Shown here piece after piece: positions 1 through 7,326 of a DNA stretch of 24,408 nt (positions are counted from its first letter, which is position 1; each line of letters opens with the position of its first letter). The position numbers were made by a program, and so were the translations under genes. The stretch is from CAYVFC01 sp964450715. GTDB taxonomy: Bacteria; Myxococcota_A; Polyangia; Polyangiales; JAFGIB01. Where the stretch lies: contig CAYVFC010000122.1 in assembly GCA_964450715.1 (NCBI GenBank), positions 1-24,408 on the forward strand, read 5' to 3'. Below the pieces are notes generated by a model that made no database searches, was not told the origin of the DNA, and saw only the letters and a list, made by a program, of their open reading frames with translations.

Positions 1-24
1 AAACGCAAGAAGAAGAACGAAACG

Positions 25-46
25 AGATGTGTAGAATCATCAGGGC
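25..46 (+). repeat. 22-nt dispersed repeat, copy 1
   Basis: This 22-nt string recurs as its reverse complement at 24139-24160 with one mismatch. The two copies therefore lie inverted at the two ends of the window. Copy 1 sits just before the probable start of the transporter gene and is followed by GC-rich sequence that does not look coding. The flanks of the two copies differ, so the shared unit is short. Its nature is unknown; it may be the edge of a dispersed intergenic element. Confidence 0.5.
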
Positions 47-95
47 TTGCCCCCTCCCGGAAGCGCGAGGAAGGGCGGGCGCCAGTCGCGCCGCT

Positions 96-1385
96 ATGGA
101 TATCGAGGACCCGGTGACCCCATCCCGGCATCGCCACCCGCTGCTCTGGGTGCCCACCAGCTATTTCGCCATGGGCACGGTCTACGTCACCGTCACCCTG
201 GTGACCACGACCATGTACAAGAACCTGGGGCTGTCGGTGAAGGAGGCGGCCCTGTACGCCAGCTCGCTCGCCCTGCCCTACACCATCAAGCCGCTCTGGG
301 CTCCCTTGCTGGAGATGTATGCCACCAAGAAGTTCTTCGTGGTCGGTATGCAGTTGGTATGCGCGGCCGCGGTGGCAGCGGCCGCCCTGGCCCTGGGCAT
401 GGACGACATTATCGCCGCCACCATGGCCTGCTTCTGGGTGCTGGGCTTCGCCGGTTCCACCCAGGACATCGCCAACGACGGCGTCTATGTCACCACCCTG
501 AGCCCTAAGGATCAGGCCCGGTATACCGGCTTTCAAGGCATGTGCTGGAACTTCGGCCCCATCTTCGCCAACGGAGTGCTGATCACGCTTTCGGGCATAT
601 TCTACCGTAACGGCATGGGCTACCCGGCGGCCTGGCGCATCGTCCTGTTCATCATCGCCGCCATCATGCTGCTCGCCTCGGTCCACCACCTGAAGTTCCT
701 GCCCCCTGGCGCCCGCGCGGAGAACACGCCCCGCAACCCGCGGGAGATCGTCGCCACTTTTTGGGACTCGCTCGTCACCTTCTTTCGCAAGCCGGGCGTC
801 TGGATGATGATCGCCTTTTCCTTCCTCTACCGCACCAGCCAGGGCTTTCTGGACAAAATAGGGCCCCTGTTCATGATCGACGAGCGCTCGAGCGGCGGCC
901 TGGGGCTGCAGAACGACGTGTTCGGCTTCATCAACGGCACGGTGGGGACCGCCGGATTTATCCTGGGAGCCTTGCTGGGTGGCCTCTACGTTTCGCGCAA
1001 GGGGCTGAAACCGGTCCTCTTTCTACTTTGTATCGCCATCAACGTGCCCAACGCCACCTATCTGGTACTCGGCTACCTACGCCCGGACGACATCGTGCTG
1101 GTAGGCTCGCTGGTCACCCTGGAGAAGTTCTGGTTCGGCTTCGGCTCGGTCGGCCACATGCTCTACATGATGCAGCAGCTAGCCCCCGGCCCCTACCAGA
1201 CCGCCCACTACGCCTTTGGCACGGCTCTGATGGGCCTGTGCATGATGCTCGCCGGCATGGCCAGCGGTTTCGTCTACGAAGCCGCTGGCGGATACGTCCC
1301 CTTCTTCTACTTCGTGATGGTCGCCACCATCCCCTCGTTCGTGGTGACCTGGCTGGCCCCTTTTCATGTCGGGGACCGATTATAA
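96..1385 (+). CDS. AmpG-like MFS transporter
   Basis: Predicted inner-membrane transporter of the major facilitator superfamily, 429 residues, with about twelve hydrophobic segments starting at the WVPTSYFAMGTVYVTVTLV stretch. The loop with GSTQDIANDG followed by a conserved Gln/Arg/Gly-rich segment resembles the AmpG/PAT subfamily, whose known members import muropeptides or small sugars. The substrate here cannot be read from sequence. I chose ATG at 96 because the upstream in-frame ATG at 27 lies in a dispersed repeat and would add 23 Arg/Pro-rich residues unlike a membrane protein N-terminus. The Shine-Dalgarno site is weak, with purine-rich bases around 68-76. No transport partner is adjacent, and the next gene is convergent. 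The MFS call is firm; AmpG-like is probable. Confidence 0.82.
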   Translation: MDIEDPVTPSRHRHPLLWVPTSYFAMGTVYVTVTLVTTTMYKNLGLSVKEAALYASSLALPYTIKPLWAPLLEMYATKKFFVVGMQLVCAAAVAAAALALGMDDIIAATMACFWVLGFAGSTQDIANDGVYVTTLSPKDQARYTGFQGMCWNFGPIFANGVLITLSGIFYRNGMGYPAAWRIVLFIIAAIMLLASVHHLKFLPPGARAENTPRNPREIVATFWDSLVTFFRKPGVWMMIAFSFLYRTSQGFLDKIGPLFMIDERSSGGLGLQNDVFGFINGTVGTAGFILGALLGGLYVSRKGLKPVLFLLCIAINVPNATYLVLGYLRPDDIVLVGSLVTLEKFWFGFGSVGHMLYMMQQLAPGPYQTAHYAFGTALMGLCMMLAGMASGFVYEAAGGYVPFFYFVMVATIPSFVVTWLAPFHVGDRL

Positions 1386-1443
1386 GGATAATCTGAAGAG
1401 CCGACCTGCATATGTCGGGGGGGGATGCGATTAGTACACAACC

Positions 1444-1532
1444 GTGTTTCGGCGGTGAGGCGGGCCGGCCATCTGCAAGCCGCGCGTCCCCCATCGGCGC
1501 GTACCGGCCTGCCCGCCTCACCGCCGAAACAC
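1444..1532. repeat. Palindromic element PE1
   Basis: Arms 1444-1470 and 1506-1532 are reverse complements over 27 bp with one mismatch, around a 35-bp GC-rich centre. The element lies between two convergent genes, so a bidirectional terminator role is possible, but there is no T tract. Just outside the right arm, 1538-1550 carries a CTCGAGTCTAG-containing string that is also the terminus of the large palindrome at 18191-18376. The centre contains CCATCTGC, as do the elements at 2458 and 21937. It is probably a small non-autonomous repeat. Confidence 0.7.
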
Positions 1533-1619
1533 ACCGCAAACTCGAGTCTAGGCGAACCCGGAACGAACGCGACAGCATCACGCCGTTTCGGTCCGTCCCC
1601 CCCTTCCTCTATCGTTTCT

Positions 1620-2342
1620 CTACTTGGCCTTCTCGGCCGCCTCGCCCTCCGCCTCGGGCTTGAGCGCGGATAATGCTTTGAGGTCGATCTGCCCGGCCAG
1701 CTTTTCGGCATCGCCGGCCTCGGCGTCGTCCATCTCGATGGTTACCAGGAAGCGGCCTCCCGTTAGAATACGTATTTCGCTCTCCTTGCGCTTGCTATCC
1801 CACTCGGCCAGCGCCTGATGACCCGCGATCTTCACGCCTTTGCGGTACCCGTCGGTGGAGTCCTCCTGTACCATGGCGGCCACGGCAAAGGGCGTGCGCA
1901 TCATGGGGACGAGCGAGGTGTCGATGATCGCGAGGCTCAGGCGCTTTTCGCCCGCTTTGTAGCGGCGCTTGACCTCGGTGTGCGAGGCCCCGCCCATCTT
2001 TCGCGTTGCCCCCTTGATCTCTCCCACCGCTGCGAAGTCGCCGAGCTTTTCCGGTAGAAAGGCGGTCAGCTTGCGCCAGTTGACCGGAGGCCCCATCTGC
2101 TGGTTGCCGGTCGCGGCCATCTGGTTCATGGCCTGCATGGCGCCCATGGCTTGCTGCATGGCCTGCTGGGCGGCTGCCGCCGGGTCGGCGGGCGTTGCCG
2201 GCGCGGGCGCTTCGGGCGCGGCCGCCGGAGGCGCCTCGGGCGCCGGTGCGGCGGGCGCCTCGGGCGCGGCCGCCTGCTCCTTGCCGTTACAGGCCGTCGA
2301 GGCGACAAGAATAAAAGAGATGATCGGGATGGCAGCTCTCAT
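1620..2342 (-). CDS. Small Ala/Pro-rich lipoprotein, unknown function
   Basis: 240-residue predicted lipoprotein that I do not recognise. ATG at 2342 gives a clean lipoprotein signal (MRAAIPIISFILVASTAC, Cys at 18) with an AGGAG ribosome site about nine bases upstream. The longer open frame upstream runs through a palindromic repeat and is not credible. Residues about 20-60 form an Ala/Pro/Glu-rich linker and are followed by a Gln/Met/Ala-rich helix. A globular domain of about 150 residues begins near PVNWRKLTAFLPEKLGDF. Its wording (a score or gel-like domain with DTSLVPMM and RFLVTIEMDD) recalls small periplasmic domains of unknown function. It ends in an acidic Ala/Lys-rich tail. It lies downstream of the acyl-CoA dehydrogenase on the same strand, but 303 bp and a palindromic repeat separate them, so it is probably transcribed separately. 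Confidence 0.75.
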   Translation of the reverse strand: MRAAIPIISFILVASTACNGKEQAAAPEAPAAPAPEAPPAAAPEAPAPATPADPAAAAQQAMQQAMGAMQAMNQMAATGNQQMGPPVNWRKLTAFLPEKLGDFAAVGEIKGATRKMGGASHTEVKRRYKAGEKRLSLAIIDTSLVPMMRTPFAVAAMVQEDSTDGYRKGVKIAGHQALAEWDSKRKESEIRILTGGRFLVTIEMDDAEAGDAEKLAGQIDLKALSALKPEAEGEAAEKAK

Positions 2343-2457
2343 CGTAGGCTCTCCTTTCTCGAATCCGATCCGACCCCGAGGCTCGGAGACGCGGGCCGGC
2401 GGGTACCAGCGGGTACGACGATCGCACATCTCGACGGCCGCGCCAACCCGTACTCGG

Positions 2458-2615
2458 AACGAGAAGCCATTGCATAAATACTCCCGTCGTCTTTCGGGCG
2501 GGGCGGCTCCATCTGCGTCATCGCTCCTCGTCATCGCTCCTCGTCGTCGCTCCTTGCCGCTGGGGCCGCCGCGCTCCGAAATACTCGGTCCGTATTTATG
2601 CAATGGCTTCTCGTT
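2458..2615. repeat. Palindromic element PE2 (MITE-like)
   Basis: Perfect 24-bp inverted arms at 2458-2481 and 2592-2615 enclose two boxes, 2481-2505 and 2567-2591, both found identically (inverted) in the element at 9089-9251. The middle holds a 13-bp tandem repeat and a CCATCTGC string. The arms differ from those of the 9089 element. No transposase is encoded. The element sits between the lipoprotein and acyl-CoA dehydrogenase genes and fills half of that gap. Confidence 0.85.
2517..2555 (+). repeat. 13-bp tandem repeat inside PE2
   Basis: Three consecutive 13-bp units (2517-2529, 2530-2542, 2543-2555). The first two are identical (GTCATCGCTCCTC) and the third differs at two positions. They form part of the variable centre of the palindromic element. 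Confidence 0.75.
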
Positions 2616-2645
2616 ACAAAAGAGCCGTCCGAACGCGCGATGGGG

Positions 2646-4460
2646 TCAGAACCACTGCTCGTCGAAGTCGATGGCCGTGCGCTCGCCGCTCTTGATGATC
2701 TCGGCGTTGGCCTGCACGTGCGGCATCTCGTGGTTGAGGTAGAAGCGGGCGGTGGCCACCTTGCCCTGGTAGAAACGGGCGTCGGTCTCGTTTGGCTTCT
2801 TGTCGAGCGCCTTCTGCGCCACCACTGCCTCCCAGAGCAGCAGCCAGCCCACCACCATGGGCGAGAACATCTTGAGATAGGTGGCCGCCAGGTACAGGTA
2901 GTGCTCGATGTCGCCCTTGCCGGCGATGCCGCCCAGCAGCATGGTAACCTCACCCAGGGTCTTGACCGCCGCGTCGAGCTTCTCGGCCTGCGGTTTCAGC
3001 GCCTCGATGGCGGAGGCCTGCTCGACCGTCTTGCCGATGGCTTGCAGCAGCACCTTGAATCCCGCGCCGCCCTTCATGGGCACCTTGCGGCCCAGCAGAT
3101 CCATGGCCTGCATGAAGTTGGTGCCCTCGTAGATGGGGAAGACCTTGCAATCTCGCAGCATCTGCGCCAGCGGGAAATCCTCGCTGAAACCGTAGCCGCC
3201 GTGGCACTGGATGGCCTGTACGATAGATTCGTAAGAGGCCTCCGACCCGTAGGCCTTGCATACCGGCGTTAAAAGCTCGAGCAAGATGCTCGCTTGCTCC
3301 CGCTCCTCTTCGCTCGCGCCCGCGTGCGCCTTGTCGGCCAGCAGGGCGGCGTAGGCCAGCAACGCGAACATCCCCTCCACCGTGGATTTCTGTATCAGCA
3401 GCATGCGACGCACGTCCGCGTGCTGGATGATGGGCACGGGCGGGGTGGTGGGGTCCTTCTCGGTGATCTTGCGCCCCTGCAGCCTCTCCCGCGAGTACTC
3501 CAGCGCCTGCTGGAAGGCGTTGGCGGCTACGCCCGTGGCCTGCGAGCCCGTTCCGATGCGCGCCTCGTTCATCAGCTGGAACATGTACTTGAGCCCCTGG
3601 TGCGGCTCGCCCAGCAGCCAGCCGCGGCACTGGTCGTTCTCGCCGAAGCTCAGGGTGGCGGTGGCGTTGCCCCTCAGGCCCAGCTTGTGCTCGAAGTTGG
3701 CGGTGAACACGTCGTTGAACTCGCCTACCGAGCCGTCTTCGTTGACCAGAAAGCGGGGAACAACGAAGAGGCTGATCCCCTTGACCCCGGGGGGCGCTCC
3801 CGGCAGCCGGGCCAGCACCGGGTGGATGATGTTCTCGGCCAGGTCGTGGTCGCCGCTGGAGATGAAGCACTTTGTGCCCCTGATAATATAGTAGTCGGTG
3901 CCTTCCACCGGCGTGGCGGTGGTCTTGACGTCGCTGAGCGAGCTTCCGGCCTGGGGCTCGGTCAGGCACATGGTGCCGCCCCACTGCCCGGTGAAGAGCT
4001 TCTCTATATAGGTCTGCTTGAGGGCGTCGTTGCCAAAAGAGAGTATCAATCGCGCCGCGCCGCCCGCTCCCGCGATGTACATGTGCGCGGCGGTGTTGGC
4101 GGCGTTCATGATGAAGTGCGCGGCCGCCCCCACTGTGCCCGGGAACTGCTGCCCGCCGTACTCGGCCGGAGCCGTGATCCCCAGCCAATCCCCCTCCTTG
4201 GAGGCCTGCCAGACCTTGTGCATGATCTCGGGAACCGTGGCCTTGTTGTTCTCGGTATCGAGGCTCACCCCCTGCCGGTCCATCTCCGCGTAGGCCGGCC
4301 AGAACACCTCTTTTGAGAGCTTGTAGGCGGCGTCCAGCGCGATGTCGAAGGTATCGCGGGAGTGGTCCGCGAACGGCTCCAGCTTGGTGAGCTGCTCCAC
4401 ATCCAGCAACTCGTGAAGGACGAAACGGATATCGCGCATGTTGACCAGCGTATCGCTCAT
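2646..4460 (-). CDS. Acyl-CoA dehydrogenase, long (about 600 aa) form
   Basis: FAD-dependent acyl-CoA dehydrogenase, cytoplasmic, introducing the alpha-beta double bond into an acyl-CoA. Its 604 residues and extra C-terminal domain match the long subfamily that includes 3-methylmercaptopropionyl-CoA dehydrogenase (DmdC) and many fatty acyl-CoA dehydrogenases. Visible features are the flavin/substrate motif CLTEPQAGSSLSDV, the ISSGDHD segment, the QCHGGYGFSEDFPLAQMLRD block, and IYEGTN with Glu445 as the expected catalytic base. The C-terminal 120 residues are helical. ATG at 4460 is preceded by AAAGGAG six bases upstream. The true substrate cannot be assigned, and no electron-transfer flavoprotein gene is adjacent. 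An acyl-CoA synthetase lies 15 kb away, but a shared pathway is only a guess. Confidence 0.93.
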   Translation of the reverse strand: MSDTLVNMRDIRFVLHELLDVEQLTKLEPFADHSRDTFDIALDAAYKLSKEVFWPAYAEMDRQGVSLDTENNKATVPEIMHKVWQASKEGDWLGITAPAEYGGQQFPGTVGAAAHFIMNAANTAAHMYIAGAGGAARLILSFGNDALKQTYIEKLFTGQWGGTMCLTEPQAGSSLSDVKTTATPVEGTDYYIIRGTKCFISSGDHDLAENIIHPVLARLPGAPPGVKGISLFVVPRFLVNEDGSVGEFNDVFTANFEHKLGLRGNATATLSFGENDQCRGWLLGEPHQGLKYMFQLMNEARIGTGSQATGVAANAFQQALEYSRERLQGRKITEKDPTTPPVPIIQHADVRRMLLIQKSTVEGMFALLAYAALLADKAHAGASEEEREQASILLELLTPVCKAYGSEASYESIVQAIQCHGGYGFSEDFPLAQMLRDCKVFPIYEGTNFMQAMDLLGRKVPMKGGAGFKVLLQAIGKTVEQASAIEALKPQAEKLDAAVKTLGEVTMLLGGIAGKGDIEHYLYLAATYLKMFSPMVVGWLLLWEAVVAQKALDKKPNETDARFYQGKVATARFYLNHEMPHVQANAEIIKSGERTAIDFDEQWF

Positions 4461-4617
4461 GTTGTGCTCCTTTCCTGGGGTACGAGCCCGAATTCCCGCC
4501 CCGTGTCCGGTTATCCGAATCCTCGGTTTCCGTCAACGAAAAGGGCGGAAAGCACTAATAATTCACCATTCTTCACTTTTGGGGGTGGCTCGAAACCGCC
4601 TCCGCAGCGGTGGCGGA

Positions 4618-5223
4618 TCACGACCGGTCGAGCCTGAGCTTGTCGGTGTCGAAGTCCCGGTCCATCACCGTCTTGCGCTCGGCCGCCGCGGCGTTGCGGA
4701 TGGCCTGATCGCTGAGGGTGCGGATGATGTCCGAAAGCGCCTTCATCACGCCGTCCGAAGTGTTCATGCCGGAGCGGGCGCGGATGTACTGCTTGAGCTT
4801 GGAGGCCACGATCAGGATATCGCGGGGCAGATCGGCGTCGTTCAGCTCGACCGGCCGGTCTGGACCGCTACCGGTAGCGGCGGAGCCTGCAGCGGCGCTC
4901 GGCCCGGCTCTCGGGGCGGCCACGACGTCGGGAACGCGGCCGGTAGCGGCGGGACGCCGGTCCGCAGCGTCGCTCGCCTCTGGGCCGCTGCCTTCCCGTT
5001 CTCTCTTCCACCGCTCGAACGAGGGCGCGCGCTTCTGCTCGGCCCAGGCATCGCGATGGCGCAGCACGGGCACGTGCTCCTGGAAGCAGGGCAGCGAGCA
5101 GAAGCTGAGAAAGGTCCGCTTCTGGTTGCAGGTGGAGACGCTGCAGGCGTAATAGGTCTGCTCGAACCCGATCTGCTTTCTGCAACTGCTACATAGCCGC
5201 CAGTAATCTCTCGTCTGGTCCAT
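4618..5223 (-). CDS. Zinc-finger / histone-fold fusion protein
   Basis: 201-residue protein in three parts. Residues 11-56 hold six Cys and two His (C11, C14, C27, C32, C42, C46, H50, H56), spaced as in a two-site zinc finger of the ZZ/MYND/HIT kind. Residues 65-128 are a low-complexity charged/Ala/Pro linker. Residues 131-192 read as a single histone fold: a first helix (ILIVASKLKQYIRARSG), a long second helix (TSDGVMKALSDIIRTLSDQA) and the loop RKTVMDRDF, like the RKT loop of archaeal histones. The third helix looks short. Histone-fold proteins, some with zinc fingers, are known in bacteria. DNA binding here is inferred. It starts 19 bp after the Rrf2 gene on the same strand, with GAGG upstream, so the two are probably co-transcribed. 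Confidence 0.72.
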   Translation of the reverse strand: MDQTRDYWRLCSSCRKQIGFEQTYYACSVSTCNQKRTFLSFCSLPCFQEHVPVLRHRDAWAEQKRAPSFERWKREREGSGPEASDAADRRPAATGRVPDVVAAPRAGPSAAAGSAATGSGPDRPVELNDADLPRDILIVASKLKQYIRARSGMNTSDGVMKALSDIIRTLSDQAIRNAAAAERKTVMDRDFDTDKLRLDRS

Positions 5224-5242
5224 GCCATCGCCTCGGTCGGCG

Positions 5243-5701
5243 TCAACGCCGGCTTCCTTTCCGGGTATCCTTTTTAACCGAGCGGCTTCCCTTTCCCGAA
5301 TCCGTCTTCACCAGATCGTAGAGCCTGGTCTGCTCGAGCTTGTCGAACATCGCTTTGGCAGCCTCTATCCATAGGGCGCGGGTCAGGCAAGCGCTGGCCC
5401 TCGGGCACGATCTGGGGTCTTCCGTGCACTCGCAGATCGTCCCCCCGCCTTCCAGCAAGGAGACGATCTCTCCCACCCGGATCATTTTTGGAGAGCGGGC
5501 CAGAACATATCCGCCCTTGGCGCCGCGAATTCCTCTGATGTAGCCGGCCCTTTTCAGCGGTTTGATGATCTGCTCCAGGTATTTTTGTGAGATGTTCTGG
5601 CGCCTGGCGATCTCGCTGAGCTGGACCGCACCCTGGTCGTGGTGCTGCGCCAGATCGAGCATCAATCGCGTGCCGTAGCGGCTCTTCGTCGACAGTCGCA
5701 A
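5243..5701 (-). CDS. Rrf2/IscR-family [2Fe-2S] regulator 1
   Basis: 152-residue transcription factor of the Rrf2 family. The N-terminal winged helix carries the family signature (KSRYGTRLML, RRQNISQKYLEQIIKPLKRAGY, RGAKGGYVLAR). The cluster-binding loop has C90, C92, C99 and C105, as expected for a [2Fe-2S]-sensing member, with the ECTEDPRSC spacing close to IscR/NsrR. Which signal it senses (Fe-S status, NO, iron, redox) is not readable. I set the start at TTG 5701: it yields the canonical LRLSTKSRYG N-terminus and has AGGAG eight bases upstream. The 36-residue upstream extension has no family counterpart. The C-terminus is Lys/Arg/Ser-rich. It is followed within 19 bp by the histone-fold gene and is divergent from a second Rrf2 gene. 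Confidence 0.9.
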   Translation of the reverse strand: MRLSTKSRYGTRLMLDLAQHHDQGAVQLSEIARRQNISQKYLEQIIKPLKRAGYIRGIRGAKGGYVLARSPKMIRVGEIVSLLEGGGTICECTEDPRSCPRASACLTRALWIEAAKAMFDKLEQTRLYDLVKTDSGKGSRSVKKDTRKGSRR

Positions 5702-6072
5702 TGCGTGTTCTCCTGCGAAAAACGCCGGCGTCCTGCTCGGGCGGCGTTCGGTAATATCCGGGTCGTCCGACCCCCGAATGCCTAGCTCAAGCGGAGCGCT
5801 TTCGCACACCGAAAAAGGCCTTTCCGCAGGGGAGGGGCTTTCGGTTCCGGTTCGGGGCGCGCACGTAACATCTTGATATTGTTGGTCTTTGTGGGACTAC
5901 CCCCACTTGAGGTGAACCGGCGGTAGCTGGGCCGGCAAAATCCTACCAAAATAGTCGTTTTTACTTGACAGGGAGAGGCGGGGCTCCTACATGACTAATA
6001 TCCTATTAGCCGCATCTAGATTGAATTGGTCGTAATTAGTGCCGCCTCCCCGGGCAATCGCCGAGCCTACCG
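5702..6072. other. Divergent intergenic region between two Rrf2 genes
   Basis: 371 bp without a gene. Its right half is AT-richer than the surroundings and holds the promoter and operator-like elements listed separately. The left half contains a CACTTGAGGTG palindrome near 5910. No minus-strand promoter was identified with confidence. Shared control of the two divergent units by one or both Rrf2 proteins is plausible. Confidence 0.5.
5965..6009 (+). promoter_or_regulatory. Promoter with overlapping operator-like palindrome
   Basis: A consensus -35 (TTGACA, 5965-5970) is followed 17 bp later by a moderate -10 (TACATG, 5988-5993). Beginning two bases downstream is the inverted repeat CTAAT-N5-ATTAG (5995-6009), which would cover the transcription start. 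An operator there would fit repression, possibly autoregulation by the Rrf2 protein encoded at 6073. The assignment rests on position and symmetry only. Confidence 0.5.
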
Positions 6073-6483
6073 ATGAAGCTCTACTCCAAAAGCCGGATCG
6101 GCATGCGCATACTGACAGACCTGTCCAACTACTACGACAAGCGGTTGGTGCAGGCCGGCGAGATATCGAGGCGCCAGAATATATCCGTAAAGTATATCGA
6201 GCAGCTGCTCCGGCCCCTGAAGAAGGCAGAGCTGGTGGTGAGCACGCAGGGCGCCAGGGGAGGGCACATGCTGGCCAGGCCGGCCGACCAGATCACCCTG
6301 GGCGAGATCGCCAGGCTCTACGGCGAAGATAGCGGACCGGAGCGGTGCTTGTGCCAGAAGAAGCGGTGCATGTTGCAGGAGATCTGCCGACTGCACCAGG
6401 TATGGAGCGAAGCCAACGACGCCTTCTACCAGAGGCTGGACGGCGTGACCATCGCTGACCTGGGCGGCGAATGCTGCAAGTAA
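6073..6483 (+). CDS. Rrf2/IscR-family [2Fe-2S] regulator 2
   Basis: 136-residue Rrf2 regulator and close relative of the divergent one, sharing KSR-G-R-L, RRQNIS-KY-EQ and PLK-A motifs. The winged helix spans residues 1-75 (QGARGGHMLARP wing). The cluster loop has C92, C94, C99 and C105 and ends in the conserved VW. A Cys pair also closes the protein (ECCK). The start at 6073 gives the normal family N-terminus (MKLYSKSRIG), although no strong Shine-Dalgarno site is visible. It lies 86 bp upstream of the membrane/Fe-S gene pair on the same strand, so it is the likely local regulator. The signal is unknown; NO, redox and Fe-S supply are all possible. Confidence 0.9.
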   Translation: MKLYSKSRIGMRILTDLSNYYDKRLVQAGEISRRQNISVKYIEQLLRPLKKAELVVSTQGARGGHMLARPADQITLGEIARLYGEDSGPERCLCQKKRCMLQEICRLHQVWSEANDAFYQRLDGVTIADLGGECCK

Positions 6484-6493
6484 GTATTTGAAC

Positions 6494-6539
6494 CGGGTAT
6501 CGGATTCCGAACCCGAAACGACTTCCGTTAGCATAACGG
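6494..6539. promoter_or_regulatory. Two palindromes upstream of the membrane subunit gene
   Basis: The 86-bp gap after the Rrf2 gene holds two short inverted repeats. TCGGA-T-TCCGA (6500-6510) is flanked by CGGGT and ACCCG. CCGTTA-GCA-TAACGG (6525-6539) follows. They could be operators for an Rrf2 protein or hairpins in a polycistronic mRNA. No promoter was recognised between them. Confidence 0.35.
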
Positions 6540-6569
6540 GAAAAGCGGTAAACAGGAACTGGAGGAATC

Positions 6570-7259
6570 ATGTCAGAGTATCTCATATGGGAGAACCTCG
6601 CGGACCACACCAAGCTGGTGATGAACCAGCTTCACTACGGCGGGCTCGCCTTCATGGTGCTGGCCTACACCATCAAGATTCGGCAACTGTTGGCCAAGCC
6701 GGCCGCCGCCGAGGGCACACCGGCGCGCGGCGACCACTCCAGCGCGGTCCGTTACGCCTACATGACGCTGGCCATGCCCTGGGAGATCGAGGAGCAGAAG
6801 AAGCACTGGTTCCGCTACCTGGAATTTGTCCTGTTTCACATCGCTATGGCCGTGGGTATCGGCTACGCCTTTACCCTCCCCATTGTCCCCGAGCTGATGA
6901 AGAACCAGATCGTCGTTCTGGCCTCTCAGGCGATCTTCGCGGCGGGATTTCTCATCGGAGTATCCCGGCTGGCCCGACGGATCTTCAGCGCCGAGATGCG
7001 GGTGATTTCCACGCCCGATGATTATTTCTGCCTGGCCTTGCTGACCGTCTGGATGGGCAGCGGGGCGCTGGCCGCGCCGCTGGTCAACGAGACCTATCTT
7101 TTCACGTTCTACTGTCTGGCGACCTTCTTCCTCTTCTACGTGCCCTTTTCCAAGATCAGCCACTACGTCTACTACGCGTTCATTCGCTTCTACGTGGGCA
7201 AGCACTTCGGGCATCGCGGCACCTTCCCCAAGAAGAGCCTGGCCGGACAGAAGATCTAG
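6570..7259 (+). CDS. NarI/DsrM-like membrane cytochrome b subunit
   Basis: 229-residue integral membrane protein with about five hydrophobic segments (near 22-42, 89-110, 114-136, 152-170 and 176-205). It belongs to the nitrate-reductase-gamma-like group, seen as DsrM, TmcC or HmcE-type subunits. These bind haem b and pass electrons between the quinone pool and an Fe-S partner. Support comes from candidate haem-ligand His residues in transmembrane segments (YLEFVLFHIAMAV, PFSKISHYVYY) and the typical C-terminal block ending FYVGKHFGHRG. The start has a GGAGG site six bases upstream. It is followed 67 bp later by the HdrD/DsrK-like gene, the usual partner arrangement. Haem binding and direction of electron flow are inferred. 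Confidence 0.82.
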   Translation: MSEYLIWENLADHTKLVMNQLHYGGLAFMVLAYTIKIRQLLAKPAAAEGTPARGDHSSAVRYAYMTLAMPWEIEEQKKHWFRYLEFVLFHIAMAVGIGYAFTLPIVPELMKNQIVVLASQAIFAAGFLIGVSRLARRIFSAEMRVISTPDDYFCLALLTVWMGSGALAAPLVNETYLFTFYCLATFFLFYVPFSKISHYVYYAFIRFYVGKHFGHRGTFPKKSLAGQKI

Positions 7260-7326
7260 GACCGGAAGGCGAACTACCTAACCCCAGCGTTTTGAACGGA
7301 ATTCCCAGCAGCAAAGGAAAAAATCG

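Noticed and set aside
27..95. Upstream ATG as the transporter start
   Set aside because: The extra 23 residues come from a dispersed repeat and GC-rich sequence, and do not resemble the N-terminus of this transporter type.
1386..1619. Rho-independent terminator at the 1444-1532 hairpin
   Set aside because: The stem is long, with a 35-nt loop and no T tract on either strand; it fits a repeat element better.
2343..2603. Long N-terminal extension of the 1620-2342 lipoprotein
   Set aside because: It translates the palindromic element and lacks signal features. The internal ATG has a strong ribosome site and a lipoprotein signal.
2950..4536. Large minus-strand open frame overlapping the acyl-CoA dehydrogenase
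   Set aside because: It is an Arg/Gly/Ala-rich shadow in another frame of a clear enzyme gene, a GC-rich artefact.
5702..5809. 36-residue extension of Rrf2 regulator 1
   Set aside because: There is no counterpart in the family. TTG at 5701 gives the canonical start with AGGAG upstream.
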